Positions 1 to 9,055 of a DNA stretch of 64,000 bases are shown piece by piece. The position numbers were made by a program, and so were the translations under genes. The stretch lies in NCBI RefSeq assembly GCF_009936215.1, contig NZ_AP019551.1:1450708-1514707 (forward strand), given 5' to 3'. Below the pieces are notes generated by a model. That model ran no database searches. It had not been told where the DNA came from and saw only the letters and a program-made list of their open reading frames with translations. Each line of letters starts with the position of its first letter. The first letter of the stretch is position 1. The stretch is from Athalassotoga saccharophila. Its GTDB lineage: Bacteria; Thermotogota; Thermotogae; Mesoaciditogales; Mesoaciditogaceae.

Positions 1-42
1 TAGGTTTTAGCAGGATTTTTAAGGTGGAATGATTGTCTAAAC

Positions 43-51
43 TGGTATAAT
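43..51 (+). promoter_or_regulatory. Extended -10 promoter for the adenosyltransferase operon
   Basis: The sequence TGGTATAAT is a perfect -10 hexamer with the TGn extension. No good -35 is visible at 16-18 bases upstream, which is tolerable for an extended -10. Transcription would start near position 58, giving a very short leader. Confidence 0.5.
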
Positions 52-71
52 CGAGAAGGGAGATGATGTTT

Positions 72-593
72 ATGTCAATAATAAACACTGGTCGTGGAGA
101 TGACGGACAGACTGATTTGTTCACAGGTGAACGTGTCTACAAAGATTCGGCGCGAGTCGAGGTTTACGGAACATTAGACGAATTGAGTTCATTTCTCGGC
201 ATGGCAAAGCATCAGGCTAAATACGAAAAAAACAAAGAGATAATAGAATACTTTCAGGACAAAATCTTTACGCTCGCGGCGATCTTTGCTTCTGCCCGTG
301 AAACGAAGTACAGGATATTCAAAGAAGATGTTGAGTTTTTAAATCTTAAGATAGACGAATACGAAAAACTCATAAAGTTGCCAAATGGCTTTGTCAAACC
401 GGGAGGGACATTTGGATCGGCCATTTTGGACGTTTGCAGAACTGTCGCAAGGCGTGCAGAAAGAAGGGCCGTTGAACTTACCAAAACTGCTCCTCAAGAC
501 AGAAATGTTATGGTTTATTTGAATAGAATGAGCGATTTGCTTTACCTTATGGCAAGAGCAGAAGAACAATTAACCGGAGGAACAAATGGGTAA
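72..593 (+). CDS. PduO-type corrinoid adenosyltransferase
   Basis: This enzyme transfers the adenosyl group of ATP to cob(I)alamin to make adenosylcobalamin. The N-terminus carries the PduO-family nucleotide-binding motif (TGRGDDGQTDLF) followed by RVEVYGTLDEL. The C-terminal helix has the family motif YLNRMSDLLYLMAR. About 173 residues is normal for the PduO type and the gene is not of the CobA or EutT type. In-frame ATGs lie at 63, 66 and 72. I chose 72 because the AAGGGAG ribosome-binding site ends at 62 and abuts the first two. It is the first gene behind the promoter at 43-51 and overlaps the downstream kinase by 8 bases. It fits the btuFCD uptake genes and riboswitch found later in the window. 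Confidence 0.93.
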   Translation: MSIINTGRGDDGQTDLFTGERVYKDSARVEVYGTLDELSSFLGMAKHQAKYEKNKEIIEYFQDKIFTLAAIFASARETKYRIFKEDVEFLNLKIDEYEKLIKLPNGFVKPGGTFGSAILDVCRTVARRAERRAVELTKTAPQDRNVMVYLNRMSDLLYLMARAEEQLTGGTNG

Positions 594-1497
594 GATCGTT
601 ATAGCCGGAGAAATGCTTATAGATATGATCACAACGGATTACGTCGACGATTTAGGAAAGGCCGAAACCTTCACGAGACACTTCGGTGGATCTCCAGCGA
701 ATATAGCGATTAACCTTGCAGACTTAGGAATAAAATCGAAAATAGTCTCGAGAGTTGGAAATGATCCTGTTGGTCACGCACTTATAGATCACGCAAAAAG
801 TCGAAATTTAGATACCCGCTACATTCAAATTGACAGTTTAAGACCAACAACCTTTGTAATAGTCTCAAAATCAAAATCAACGCCCCAGTTTTTGGCCCTA
901 AGAGGAGCTGAGACCGCACTCGAGATGCCACCGATTGACATTTTTGATGATGCGTCTTACTTTCATTTCAGCAGTTGGCCCATCTCTTACAAAAAGTCGA
1001 GGAAGACTATCTTTGAGATGGTAGAATATGCGTCTGATAAGGGAATTAAAATTTGCTTCGATCCGAATTACAGAAAAGTACTCTGGGAAAATGGCGCCGA
1101 TGGAAGAAGAACTCTAAAAAGCATTTTTAAATATATCTTCCTTGCGAAACCATCCAATGATGATGCCTTTCACATATTTGGATCTATGAATGAGATGGAA
1201 TATATAAAGGCATTTCACAGGTTTGGAGTCGAAAATGTCGTTTTGACTCTTGGAAAAGATGGCGCGATAATTTCAAATGGTAAAAGATCCCAAATTTTGT
1301 CCTCTGTCGCAAAAACAGTCGTTAACACAACTGGCGCTGGAGATGCTTTTTGGTCAGGGATGTACTATGCGATGATGAACGGTGCAGACATCTTTGAAGC
1401 GGCTAAGTTCGGAAATGCGACAGCGGCCTTCAGAATCGGATGCCAAAGCCCCGATTCTCCTCTCGATAAAGGGAAAATAGAAAGGGACTTCCTATGA
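586..1497 (+). CDS. PfkB-family carbohydrate kinase, probably fructokinase
   Basis: A ribokinase-family sugar kinase of 303 residues. The first PfkB signature (GGSPANIA, around residues 34-41) and the second (NTTGAGDAFWSG, around 247-258, with D253 the likely catalytic base) are intact. It overlaps the next gene, a sucrose-phosphate-synthase-like glycosyltransferase, by an ATGA junction. Translational coupling suggests the sugar is fructose, so that the pair makes or recycles a fructose-containing disaccharide. The substrate is inferred from this neighbour only. 2-keto-3-deoxygluconate or another ketose would also fit the family. Start: ATG with GGAGG upstream inside the adenosyltransferase gene. 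Confidence 0.85.
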   Translation: MGKIVIAGEMLIDMITTDYVDDLGKAETFTRHFGGSPANIAINLADLGIKSKIVSRVGNDPVGHALIDHAKSRNLDTRYIQIDSLRPTTFVIVSKSKSTPQFLALRGAETALEMPPIDIFDDASYFHFSSWPISYKKSRKTIFEMVEYASDKGIKICFDPNYRKVLWENGADGRRTLKSIFKYIFLAKPSNDDAFHIFGSMNEMEYIKAFHRFGVENVVLTLGKDGAIISNGKRSQILSSVAKTVVNTTGAGDAFWSGMYYAMMNGADIFEAAKFGNATAAFRIGCQSPDSPLDKGKIERDFL

Positions 1498-2873
1498 GAG
1501 TCATCTTTGTAAACCCACAGGGCAATTTCGATTCCAAGGACAGCAGACTTTCTTCCCACCCGGATTTCGGAGGCCAGATCGTGTATGTCAAAGAGGTGGC
1601 CATCGCGATGGAGAGGATGGGAATAGATGTCGATATAGTAACAAGAAGAATAAAAGATCCACAATGGCCCGAATTTTCATCTAAGTTCGATGGTTATCCC
1701 GGTACCAATGTAAGAATTGTGAGAATTGATTTTGGCCCTCCAGAATTTTTGCCCAAAGAAAGATTGTGGCCATACCTTGGCGAATTTGCAAAACAGATGG
1801 CCGATTTTTACAAAAAAGAAGGATTAGATTTCATAACAACCCATTACGGCGATGGGGGGATTTCGGGGGCGATGCTTTCAAAGTATCTTGAAATTCCATT
1901 TTCATTCACGGCTCATTCACTCGGTGCTCAAAAAATGGACAAATTGGGCGTTAATGAGAAAAATTTTTCTCATTTCGACGAGATTTACAATTTTTCGGCA
2001 AGGATTCTTGCCGAAGGCACGTCCATGAAATATTCTGCTTTTAACGTTGTAAGCACACGCATGGAACAATTCGAACAGTACGGCCACAAATTGTATAAAG
2101 ATTACATAAAGGTCAATGACAGGAAATTCAAGGTAATACCGCCCGGTGTAAATGGTAAGATATTCAACGCCAACCCGATGGACGATAGAAAAATCGAAGA
2201 AAAGGTCAAAAAGATCTCTGGCACAAGACCACTTATCATAATATCGAGCAGGCTTGATCCAAAAAAGAATCATATATCAGTCGTAAAAGCCTACGCCGCA
2301 AGCGCGATCTTAAAGGAAAGGTACGATCTTCTCATCGTGACTAACGGGTATGAAGATCCATATAACAACAAATACGATAACGAAGTCTTAAAAGAGATCG
2401 TCGATTTCGTGATCAAGCACAATTTAAAGTCGAGAGTGCACTTCATAAACATAGAAAATCAAAGAGACCTTGCGAGTCTTTACAGGGTTGCCTTCCGTAG
2501 CCGATCGTTTTTTGTCAGTATGGCGTTGTATGAGCCTTTTGGCCTTGCGATAATAGAGGCTATGGCATGCGGTCTCCCGGTCGTTGCAACAAAGAATGGC
2601 GGACCTACAGAAATAATAAAAGAGGGAGAAGGTCTACTTGCCGATCCCCAAAATGTAGATGATATTAGATTTCAGATGGAAAGATTGACAGACGAGAAAC
2701 TTTACATGAATATAAGCGAGAATGGGATAAAAAGGGTAAACGCATCTTACACGTGGGAATCAACTGCCAGAGGCTATCTTGAAAACATTCAAAATGCTAA
2801 ATTCATGAATTTGGAAATTCCATCTTGTTTCTACACGGGAAAGGATTTTCCGCGTCTATTCGAAAAGCAATAA
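1494..2873 (+). CDS. Sucrose-phosphate-synthase-like GT4 glycosyltransferase
   Basis: A retaining GT-B glycosyltransferase of 459 residues. The N-terminal acceptor domain has HPDFGGQIVYVKEVA, matching the DxGGQxVYV motif of sucrose synthases and sucrose-phosphate synthases. The C-terminal nucleotide-sugar domain has SSRLDPKKNH and the GT4 motif EPFGLAIIEAMACGLPVVAT. It likely transfers glucose from a nucleotide sugar to fructose-6-phosphate or fructose. No sucrose-phosphate phosphatase domain is fused and none is adjacent. A mannosylfructose-type or other compatible-solute synthase is the main alternative. It is the last gene of the operon and is followed by tRNA-Val on the other strand. Confidence 0.8.
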   Translation: MRVIFVNPQGNFDSKDSRLSSHPDFGGQIVYVKEVAIAMERMGIDVDIVTRRIKDPQWPEFSSKFDGYPGTNVRIVRIDFGPPEFLPKERLWPYLGEFAKQMADFYKKEGLDFITTHYGDGGISGAMLSKYLEIPFSFTAHSLGAQKMDKLGVNEKNFSHFDEIYNFSARILAEGTSMKYSAFNVVSTRMEQFEQYGHKLYKDYIKVNDRKFKVIPPGVNGKIFNANPMDDRKIEEKVKKISGTRPLIIISSRLDPKKNHISVVKAYAASAILKERYDLLIVTNGYEDPYNNKYDNEVLKEIVDFVIKHNLKSRVHFINIENQRDLASLYRVAFRSRSFFVSMALYEPFGLAIIEAMACGLPVVATKNGGPTEIIKEGEGLLADPQNVDDIRFQMERLTDEKLYMNISENGIKRVNASYTWESTARGYLENIQNAKFMNLEIPSCFYTGKDFPRLFEKQ

Positions 2874-2874
2874 T

Positions 2875-2949
2875 TGGTGGGTGTGACAGGGATCGAACCT
2901 GTGGCCTCTTCCGTGTGAGGGAAGCGCTCTCCCTCTGAGCTACACACCC
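2875..2949 (-). tRNA. tRNA-Val (anticodon CAC)
   Basis: The minus strand folds as a full cloverleaf. The acceptor GGGTGTG pairs with CACACCC, the anticodon stem CTTCC/GGAAG carries the loop CTCACAC with anticodon CAC, and the T arm is ACAGG-TTCGATC-CCTGT. The terminal CCA is encoded. A strong minus-strand promoter lies 14 bases upstream. Confidence 0.97.
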
Positions 2950-2952
2950 AAA

Positions 2953-2980
2953 TTCACTTTTTTATTGTACAATATATAAG
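2953..2980 (+). promoter_or_regulatory. Candidate promoter for the phosphohexomutase gene
   Basis: TTCACT, a 16-base spacer and TATAAG precede the mutase gene. It overlaps the divergent tRNA-Val promoter, so the two may compete for RNA polymerase. Confidence 0.4.
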
Positions 2981-2993
2981 ATAAAGATGTCAA
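2964..2993 (-). promoter_or_regulatory. Promoter of tRNA-Val
   Basis: On the minus strand TTGACA, an 18-base spacer and TACAAT lie just upstream of the tRNA. The predicted start is about 8 bases before the mature 5' end. Confidence 0.75.
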
Positions 2994-3009
2994 GAAAGGT
3001 GTGATAAGA

Positions 3010-4686
3010 ATGGACAAAGAAAGCATGGAAAGATATCAATCATGGCTTAACGATCCTGCCATCTCTTCCAAAGACAAAGAGACTTTGAAAAAGATGAATC
3101 AGGATGAACTTCAGGATGCTTTCTACAAAGATCTTGAATTTGGAACGGGTGGAATGAGAGGAATAATGGGACTTGGTGCAAATAGAATGAATATTTATAC
3201 GGTCGGAAGGGCAACTCAGGCGCTTGCAAATTACATAAATAAAAATGTAAATGGGCCAAAAAGTGTTGCCATCTCTTACGACACAAGAAATATGTCAAAA
3301 GATTTTGCGATGGAATCGGCCGAAATACTTGCGGCCAATGGAATAAAGGTGTACCTTGTGGATGATTTTAGACCAACGCCAGTTCTATCCTTTGCCGTGA
3401 GATATTTCAAAACGACTGCCGGTATAATGATAACTGCCAGTCATAACCCTCCTCAGTACAATGGATATAAGGCCTACTGGTCGAATGGTGCACAGGTTAT
3501 ACCTCCTTATGATGAGGGAATAATAAAGGAATACGAACTGATAAAATCCTTTGCCGAGATAAAGAAGATGCCATTCGAAAATGCTCGAAAGAAGTCATTG
3601 ATAAATCTTGTTGGAAATGAACTCGATGAGGCCTATTTCAAAAAAGCGCTTTCATATTCATTCCATATCTCTTCAAAGGACTTAAAGATCGTCTATACAC
3701 CTCTTCACGGTACGGGCATGAAGATAGTACCCATCTTGCTCCAAAGAGATGGATTTGAATTTTACGTTCAAAGAGAACAGGGTATCCCCGACGGGAATTT
3801 TCCAACGGTCAATTACCCCAATCCCGAATTTGACGAAGCCTTCAAACTGTCGATAGAAGATGCGAAAAGGCTTGATGCAGACATAATAGTGGCATCCGAT
3901 CCCGATGCGGATCGCATGGGGGTAATGGTAAAAGATCACGGGAAATACGTCAGAATAGACGGAAACCAGATGGGATCATTGCTTTTGCATTTCATTCTCG
4001 AGATGTACTCGAAAAAAGGTATGCCTTCCAACCCGGCCGTAATCGAGTCAATAGTCTCGTCCAAACTGTTCGCAAAGATAGCAAAATCCTATGGAGTCGA
4101 AGTTCATGAAGTACTGACTGGATTCAAATGGATATGCAACGAGGCCGATATGCTAAGAAGCAAAGGAAAGAATGTTTTCTTTGCTTACGAAGAAAGTTAT
4201 GGATACAACATAGGCGATTTCATATACGACAAAGATTCTGGAACTCCGATAATGGTCACGTGCGAAATGGCGACGTATTACAAACAAAAAGGCATGACAC
4301 TCGTTGACGCCATGGAGGAGATTTACAAAAAATACGGTTATTACTTAGAAGATCAACTCTCTCCTGTCTTTGAGGGAGAATCCGGGGTGGCCAAGATAAA
4401 GCACATAATGGAAAGCCTGAGAAAAACGCCTCCAAAAAAAATCGGTGGGTACAGTCTTACCAATTTCGTCGATTATCTAAAAGGTCAAGATCATATTCCA
4501 CCTTCTGATGTTATAAAGATGGAATTCGGAGATCGTGTCGTCATATACGGAAGGCCTTCCGGAACGGAGCCAAAGGTCAAGTTTTACTTCATGATAATGA
4601 ATATGGAAAATCTCGAAGGGGCAAAAAAGTTAATCAAGAACGTGAAGGATGAATTTTCTGCCCTTTTAAAATCAATAGAGGAATAA
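3010..4686 (+). CDS. pgcA: Phosphoglucomutase/phosphomannomutase (PgcA-like)
   Basis: An alpha-D-phosphohexomutase of about 558 residues interconverting glucose-1-phosphate and glucose-6-phosphate, with mannose forms as possible substrates. It shows EFGTGGMRG near residue 45, the phosphoserine loop TASHNP (serine near 144), the metal loop DPDADRMGV near 295-303 and the phosphate-binding loop GRPSGTEPKVKF near the C-terminus. Domain order and length match the PgcA subfamily. A GTG at 3001 is in frame, but it lies inside the AAAGGTG ribosome-binding site. ATG 3010, eight bases further on, is the better start. Its product feeds nucleotide-sugar synthesis, which suits the upstream glycosyltransferase. 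A metallophosphoesterase gene follows after one base. Confidence 0.92.
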   Translation: MDKESMERYQSWLNDPAISSKDKETLKKMNQDELQDAFYKDLEFGTGGMRGIMGLGANRMNIYTVGRATQALANYINKNVNGPKSVAISYDTRNMSKDFAMESAEILAANGIKVYLVDDFRPTPVLSFAVRYFKTTAGIMITASHNPPQYNGYKAYWSNGAQVIPPYDEGIIKEYELIKSFAEIKKMPFENARKKSLINLVGNELDEAYFKKALSYSFHISSKDLKIVYTPLHGTGMKIVPILLQRDGFEFYVQREQGIPDGNFPTVNYPNPEFDEAFKLSIEDAKRLDADIIVASDPDADRMGVMVKDHGKYVRIDGNQMGSLLLHFILEMYSKKGMPSNPAVIESIVSSKLFAKIAKSYGVEVHEVLTGFKWICNEADMLRSKGKNVFFAYEESYGYNIGDFIYDKDSGTPIMVTCEMATYYKQKGMTLVDAMEEIYKKYGYYLEDQLSPVFEGESGVAKIKHIMESLRKTPPKKIGGYSLTNFVDYLKGQDHIPPSDVIKMEFGDRVVIYGRPSGTEPKVKFYFMIMNMENLEGAKKLIKNVKDEFSALLKSIEE

Positions 4687-4687
4687 G

Positions 4688-5905
4688 ATGGGTCTTAGGC
4701 TTTTTTTGAGTGATCTCCACATAGGAGATGGCACGGCAAATGACGATTTCGTATACGACAGGGAACTTATAAGGTTGCTCAATCAAATGAAGGATATCGA
4801 CGAAAATTACGAGATCGTCTTTGTCGGTGATGTACTTGAAATACTCGAGGGAGACAGTGTAAGAAAGATAGGTCTTGTGAATTTCAACAAGGTGTGTGCT
4901 TCTTTGAATGAAGATGCCATAGGATCTATAATCGAAAAGCACAAAATTCTTTTTGAATTTTTAAGGTCTCTTGTGAGAACGAACAAGATATATTACATCA
5001 TAGGAAACCATGATTATTATCTGCTTTTCAATCAAAGGTTGATGAACTCTTTGATCGATTTCATGAATTCCAAGAATTTCATTGTAACATCTTACTTTTA
5101 CGACGAAGAGGATGGAATTCTTTCCCAGCATGGAAGCCAGTACGACTTCATTTATTCCTTTTCCAAGGACAAGGAAAATGTATTGATACCTCCACTTGGT
5201 GATTATATTACAAGGTATACGATGATAAACTTCGAGCCAATACTTCATTCGGTCTATTTACCTGTCGAGACTGTAAGAGATTACGATAACATAAGGCCAA
5301 CTATGGATGTCGTTGATTGGCTTGAATACATAAATATGATTTACAAAATACCGGTAGATCTCGTCGGAGAGTGGCTCAGAAGTTTTTTGAAGATCTTTCA
5401 AACTTCCGAATTCAACAAATGGATAAGGGTTAAGTTTCCACACACCTATCCCATAGGGGATTTCTTCTTTAAAAATCCAATCTTTTTCCAGATCGGAAGG
5501 AAAATAACGACACTCGGAGACGAAATTCAAAAATTCAGGGGTGTAAACTATTTGAAATCTAAGGCAGAAAAAATTCTGAATGCCTACCATATGCCAGAGT
5601 GGAGACTCAAAGAAAAGGATTTTTTGGGATATTCTGACAAGATGCCAGATATAAATTACGAGAGACTTAAGATCGTCGTCTTCGGTCACAACCATCTTCC
5701 GGGCTTTTACGTCATACCCACTCCAAAGGGGCCAAAGTATTACATAAATACAGGGACATGGAGGCCTCTTGTTGAAAAATCGCGTGGCAAATGGGGTCAG
5801 AGGATATTTCACAAAAAAGTCGAACTCAACTATGCCATTATAAGCAAAGACAAAAATCTTTTATCGGCAGAGACGCATCTTGTAAGTAGGGTGATCTTAA
5901 GTTGA
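4688..5905 (+). CDS. Calcineurin-like metallophosphoesterase
   Basis: A 405-residue phosphoesterase with the dinuclear-metal motifs in order: SDLHIGDG at the N-terminus, GDVLEI near 46, GNHDYYL near 103 and GHNHLPG near 325. The blocks match the D-x-H, G-D-x, G-N-H-D/E and G-H-x-H metal ligands. No signal peptide or membrane segment is seen. The large insert between GNHD and GHNH, about 220 residues, is longer than in minimal family members and gives no clue to the substrate. It is one base from the mutase stop and overlaps the next gene, so it is within an operon. Confidence 0.85.
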   Translation: MGLRLFLSDLHIGDGTANDDFVYDRELIRLLNQMKDIDENYEIVFVGDVLEILEGDSVRKIGLVNFNKVCASLNEDAIGSIIEKHKILFEFLRSLVRTNKIYYIIGNHDYYLLFNQRLMNSLIDFMNSKNFIVTSYFYDEEDGILSQHGSQYDFIYSFSKDKENVLIPPLGDYITRYTMINFEPILHSVYLPVETVRDYDNIRPTMDVVDWLEYINMIYKIPVDLVGEWLRSFLKIFQTSEFNKWIRVKFPHTYPIGDFFFKNPIFFQIGRKITTLGDEIQKFRGVNYLKSKAEKILNAYHMPEWRLKEKDFLGYSDKMPDINYERLKIVVFGHNHLPGFYVIPTPKGPKYYINTGTWRPLVEKSRGKWGQRIFHKKVELNYAIISKDKNLLSAETHLVSRVILS

Positions 5906-6315
5906 TCAATGACATCGTTGATTTTTTCTCCAACATTTACATATGGGCAGCGGTAATTTCATGGTTTGCGGCCCAGTTTATCAAAATCATAATAACGTAC
6001 GCAAAAGAAAAGAGATTTCGTCCGTCCCTTTTGGCCTCAACCGGAGGAATGCCGAGTGCCCATTCGGCAACAATTTCAGGTTTGACCTTTGCAATCGGCA
6101 AATATGCCGGCTTTTCGAGCGCCGCCTTTGGCATATCTTTTATAGTGGCGATAATCGTGATAACAGATGCACTTCATCTAAGACGTGAGGTTGGAAAGCA
6201 TTCAGAAGCACTTGCAAAGATCACAGGAGGTAAGTTCAACGCAAGATCTGGTCATAAACTTTCAGAGGTAGTCGTTGGAATTCTGATCGGGATGGCAATA
6301 GGTCTTTTGATATGA
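5902..6315 (+). CDS. DUF212 (divergent PAP2, YuiD-like) membrane protein
   Basis: A 137-residue membrane protein with about four hydrophobic segments. It carries MPSAHSA (near residue 50) and ITDALHLRREVGKHSEAL, the hallmarks of the divergent PAP2/DUF212 family, whose biochemical role is not established. The likely start is TTG at 5902, overlapping the metallophosphoesterase stop, with GGGTGAT upstream. No ATG or GTG start fits the family's N-terminal length better. Confidence 0.85.
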   Translation: MINDIVDFFSNIYIWAAVISWFAAQFIKIIITYAKEKRFRPSLLASTGGMPSAHSATISGLTFAIGKYAGFSSAAFGISFIVAIIVITDALHLRREVGKHSEALAKITGGKFNARSGHKLSEVVVGILIGMAIGLLI

Positions 6316-6324
6316 GGTGGTTTT

Positions 6325-8304
6325 ATGGAATTCAAACTCACAACGAAGTTAACGCCTAAAGGAGATCAGCCCTCGGCAATACGTGGGATCGTTGAGGGGA
6401 TAAAAAAGGGCGAAAGATTCATAACCCTTCTTGGCGTTACAGGTTCTGGTAAAACCTTTACTATGGCAAATGTTATAAATGAAATAAAAAGACCGGCCCT
6501 CGTGATCTCTCCGAATAAGACTCTCGCTGCCCAACTTTATCGTGAATTCAAAGGATTCTTTCCGCAAAATCAGGTTGAATTCTTTGTAAGTTATTACGAT
6601 TATTACAGACCGGAGGCTTACATTCCTTCGAAGGATATTTACATAGAAAAAGAAGCAGACATAAATGAAGAGATAGAGAGAATGAGACTTTCTGCAATGA
6701 AATCCGTCATAACGCGGAAAGATGTTATAGTGGTTGCAAGTGTTTCTTGTATCTACGCGTCCGGAGATCCAAAAGATTTTCGTGAGATAAATCTTTCGGT
6801 AAAAAAAGGCGAGAAACTCGAAAGAAGATATCTTCTAAAAAGATTGTCTGCCATGCAGTACAAAAGGTCTGACTCCGAAATAGAGCCCGGGACCTTTAGA
6901 ATTCATGGAGAGGTTTTGGAAATACATCCGCCTTACGATGTTAATACGGTAAGGGTAGAATTTTTCGATGATGAGGTCGAAAGGATCCTGGTGCTTGATT
7001 CTGTAACGAGAAAAACCGTTGAACAACTCGACAGGATCATATTCTATCCTGCCCGTGAATTCACAACGGACCAGAGAAATTTGGAGATGGCAGCGAAGTC
7101 GATAAGAGAAGAACTCAACGTCAGACTTAAAGAATTCGAAAGTCAGGGGAAGGTTCTCGAGGCTGAAAGACTAAGACAGAGAACGCTTTACGATATAGAA
7201 ATGATCCAAACGATGGGATATTGCAACGGAATAGAAAATTACTCCCGACATTTCAGCGGGAAAAAACCCGGAGAGCCCCCATGGACTCTTATGGATTACT
7301 TTGACAAAGATCTCATCGTCTTTATAGACGAATCACACATAACCGTTCCTCAATTGATGGGAATGGTACGCGGTGATAGAAGCAGAAAGGAAAGTCTTGT
7401 CGAGTATGGATTTAGATTGCCAAGTGCCTTTGACAACAGGCCGCTCAAATTCGAAGAGTTTCTCGAAAGAGCGCCACAAATAGTCTTTGTCTCGGCTACA
7501 CCCGGACCTTACGAGAGAGAGAAATCTTCGAGAATAGTCGAGCAAATAGTAAGACCAACAGGCCTTGTGGATCCAGAGGTGATAATAAAGCCGACGATAA
7601 ATCAAATAGACGATCTCATGAATGAGATGGAAACAGTAAAAAATAGAAATGAAAGGGCTCTCATCGTCACTCTGACAAAGGAGATGTCGGAAAAGTTGAG
7701 CGCATATCTTGTCGAGATGGGATACAGATCCGAATTTCTACATTCGGATCTCGACACGATAGAAAGGATGAAGGTTCTGACAAGGCTAAGGAAGGGAGAA
7801 ATAGATGCCATAGTCGGTGTTAACCTTTTGAGAGAAGGACTCGATCTGCCAGAAGTCTCGCTCGTTGCCATACTCGATGCCGATAAAGAAGGATTTCTGA
7901 GATCTACAACTTCTTTGATCCAAACAATGGGAAGGGCTTCAAGGAATATCAACGGAAAGATAATCCTTTACGCGGATACCATTACCGATTCGATGAAAAT
8001 GGCAATAGATGAGGCGAAGAGGAGAAGACAAAAACAGATCTCTTACAACATCAATCACAACCTTAAGCCTGAAACAATTCAAAAAGAGATAGATGAATTC
8101 TTTATGGGACTTAAAAAAGAAGAAAAAACTTACGAAAATGTCGGAGAAGATGTAAAATCAGTCTTGACTCTCAAAGAAAAACTTGGAACCGATGAATATA
8201 TAGAAGTGCTTTCTCAAAAAATGCGTGAAGCGGCCGAAGATTGGAGATTTGAAGAGGCTGCCTTTTACAGAGACGAAATAAAGCGTGTGAAAAATGGTAG
8301 ATAA
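6325..8304 (+). CDS. uvrB: Excinuclease ABC subunit B
   Basis: UvrB, the damage-verifying helicase-like subunit of nucleotide excision repair. The 659 residues show Walker A GVTGSGKT (37-44), the beta-hairpin region with [12 protein letters not shown], the DEAD-like DESH motif ([13 protein letters not shown]), helicase motif VI (GRASRN) and a C-terminal UVR domain (residues about 620-655) that contacts UvrC. The length is typical. GAGGTGG precedes the ATG. The C-terminus overlaps rnhB. uvrC lies 15 kb away in the same window rather than adjacent. Confidence 0.99.
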   Translation: MEFKLTTKLTPKGDQPSAIRGIVEGIKKGERFITLLGVTGSGKTFTMANVINEIKRPALVISPNKTLAAQLYREFKGFFPQNQVEFFVSYYDYYRPEAYIPSKDIYIEKEADINEEIERMRLSAMKSVITRKDVIVVASVSCIYASGDPKDFREINLSVKKGEKLERRYLLKRLSAMQYKRSDSEIEPGTFRIHGEVLEIHPPYDVNTVRVEFFDDEVERILVLDSVTRKTVEQLDRIIFYPAREFTTDQRNLEMAAKSIREELNVRLKEFESQGKVLEAERLRQRTLYDIEMIQTMGYCNGIENYSRHFSGKKPGEPPWTLMDYFDKDLIVFIDESHITVPQLMGMVRGDRSRKESLVEYGFRLPSAFDNRPLKFEEFLERAPQIVFVSATPGPYEREKSSRIVEQIVRPTGLVDPEVIIKPTINQIDDLMNEMETVKNRNERALIVTLTKEMSEKLSAYLVEMGYRSEFLHSDLDTIERMKVLTRLRKGEIDAIVGVNLLREGLDLPEVSLVAILDADKEGFLRSTTSLIQTMGRASRNINGKIILYADTITDSMKMAIDEAKRRRQKQISYNINHNLKPETIQKEIDEFFMGLKKEEKTYENVGEDVKSVLTLKEKLGTDEYIEVLSQKMREAAEDWRFEEAAFYRDEIKRVKNGR

Positions 8305-8968
8305 AGGATTTGACGAAAACTACAAGAGAGAATATGGAAATGTAATAGGAATCGATGAGGTCGGAAGAGGCTCTCTTGCCGGTCCCGTTGTTGTTGCGGC
8401 CGTCTTGCTCGATACCTTCATAGAGGGAATAGACGATTCGAAAAAGATAAGCCCCAAAAAGCGCGAATTTTTAGCGGCCGAAATAACAAAAAGATCGAAA
8501 TTTGCCATAGGGATTGCCACACCCTACGAGGTGGATACGTACAACGTTTTGGGATCGACGAGGATCGCAATGGAGAGAGCCTTTAAAAAACTTGGAATAG
8601 ATGGCTTTGCCATTGTTGATGGACCCGAGATAGGTCTTGATTTCGATCATAAATGTATAGTGAGGGGAGATTCAATAAGTCCATCGATTGCAGCCGCTTC
8701 GATAATCGCAAAGGTATACAGAGACGGGATCATGAGAAAACTTTCCCGATACTTCGATCTTTACGATTTCGAACACAATGTGGGTTATGGAACAAAAAAA
8801 CACATCAAAGCGCTTGAACAATATGGCCCCACGCTTTTTCACAGATTCACTTATGCTCCCGTCTACAAAAATATCGATTACAAAAAACTCAAAGAATGGA
8901 TAACAGAGGGAAGATTATCTGAAAATCGAATAAAACATCTTAGCGGTACCATTTGTCGTATGGCGTGA
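8294..8968 (+). CDS. rnhB: Ribonuclease HII
   Basis: RNase HII removes ribonucleotides and RNA from RNA-DNA hybrids. The 224 residues carry the signature [19 protein letters not shown] (D21 and E22 catalytic), the third acidic residue in VDGPE (D109) and [12 protein letters not shown] (D144). The ATG start overlaps uvrB by 11 bases. This is repair-gene coupling, with rnhB last in its operon before the flagellar promoter. Confidence 0.97.
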   Translation: MVDKGFDENYKREYGNVIGIDEVGRGSLAGPVVVAAVLLDTFIEGIDDSKKISPKKREFLAAEITKRSKFAIGIATPYEVDTYNVLGSTRIAMERAFKKLGIDGFAIVDGPEIGLDFDHKCIVRGDSISPSIAAASIIAKVYRDGIMRKLSRYFDLYDFEHNVGYGTKKHIKALEQYGPTLFHRFTYAPVYKNIDYKKLKEWITEGRLSENRIKHLSGTICRMA

Positions 8969-8971
8969 GCC

Positions 8972-8998
8972 TTCATTTATTTTCTCCATTGCCGATAA
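8972..8998 (+). promoter_or_regulatory. Candidate sigma-28 (FliA) promoter upstream of flgK
   Basis: GCCGATAA at 8991-8998 is identical to the consensus -10 of flagellar sigma-28 promoters. The -35 at the standard 11-base spacing (TTCATTTA) agrees poorly with TAAAGTTT. flgK and flgL are classic late flagellar genes, so the location supports the call despite the weak -35. Confidence 0.5.
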
Positions 8999-9055
8999 TA
9001 TGATCGAAGGAAAAATTACTCTTTGCAAAGAATTATCCTGTGGGAGGTTTTGAAA

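Noticed and set aside
7602-7952. 116-codon minus-strand frame inside uvrB
   Set aside because: A shadow of uvrB on the opposite strand with no ribosome-binding site and no recognisable domain.
9023-9055. flgK starting at 9023
   Set aside because: The extra N-terminal residues are not FlgK-like and the GGGAGG ribosome-binding site lies inside this extension, pointing to GTG 9056 or ATG 9062.
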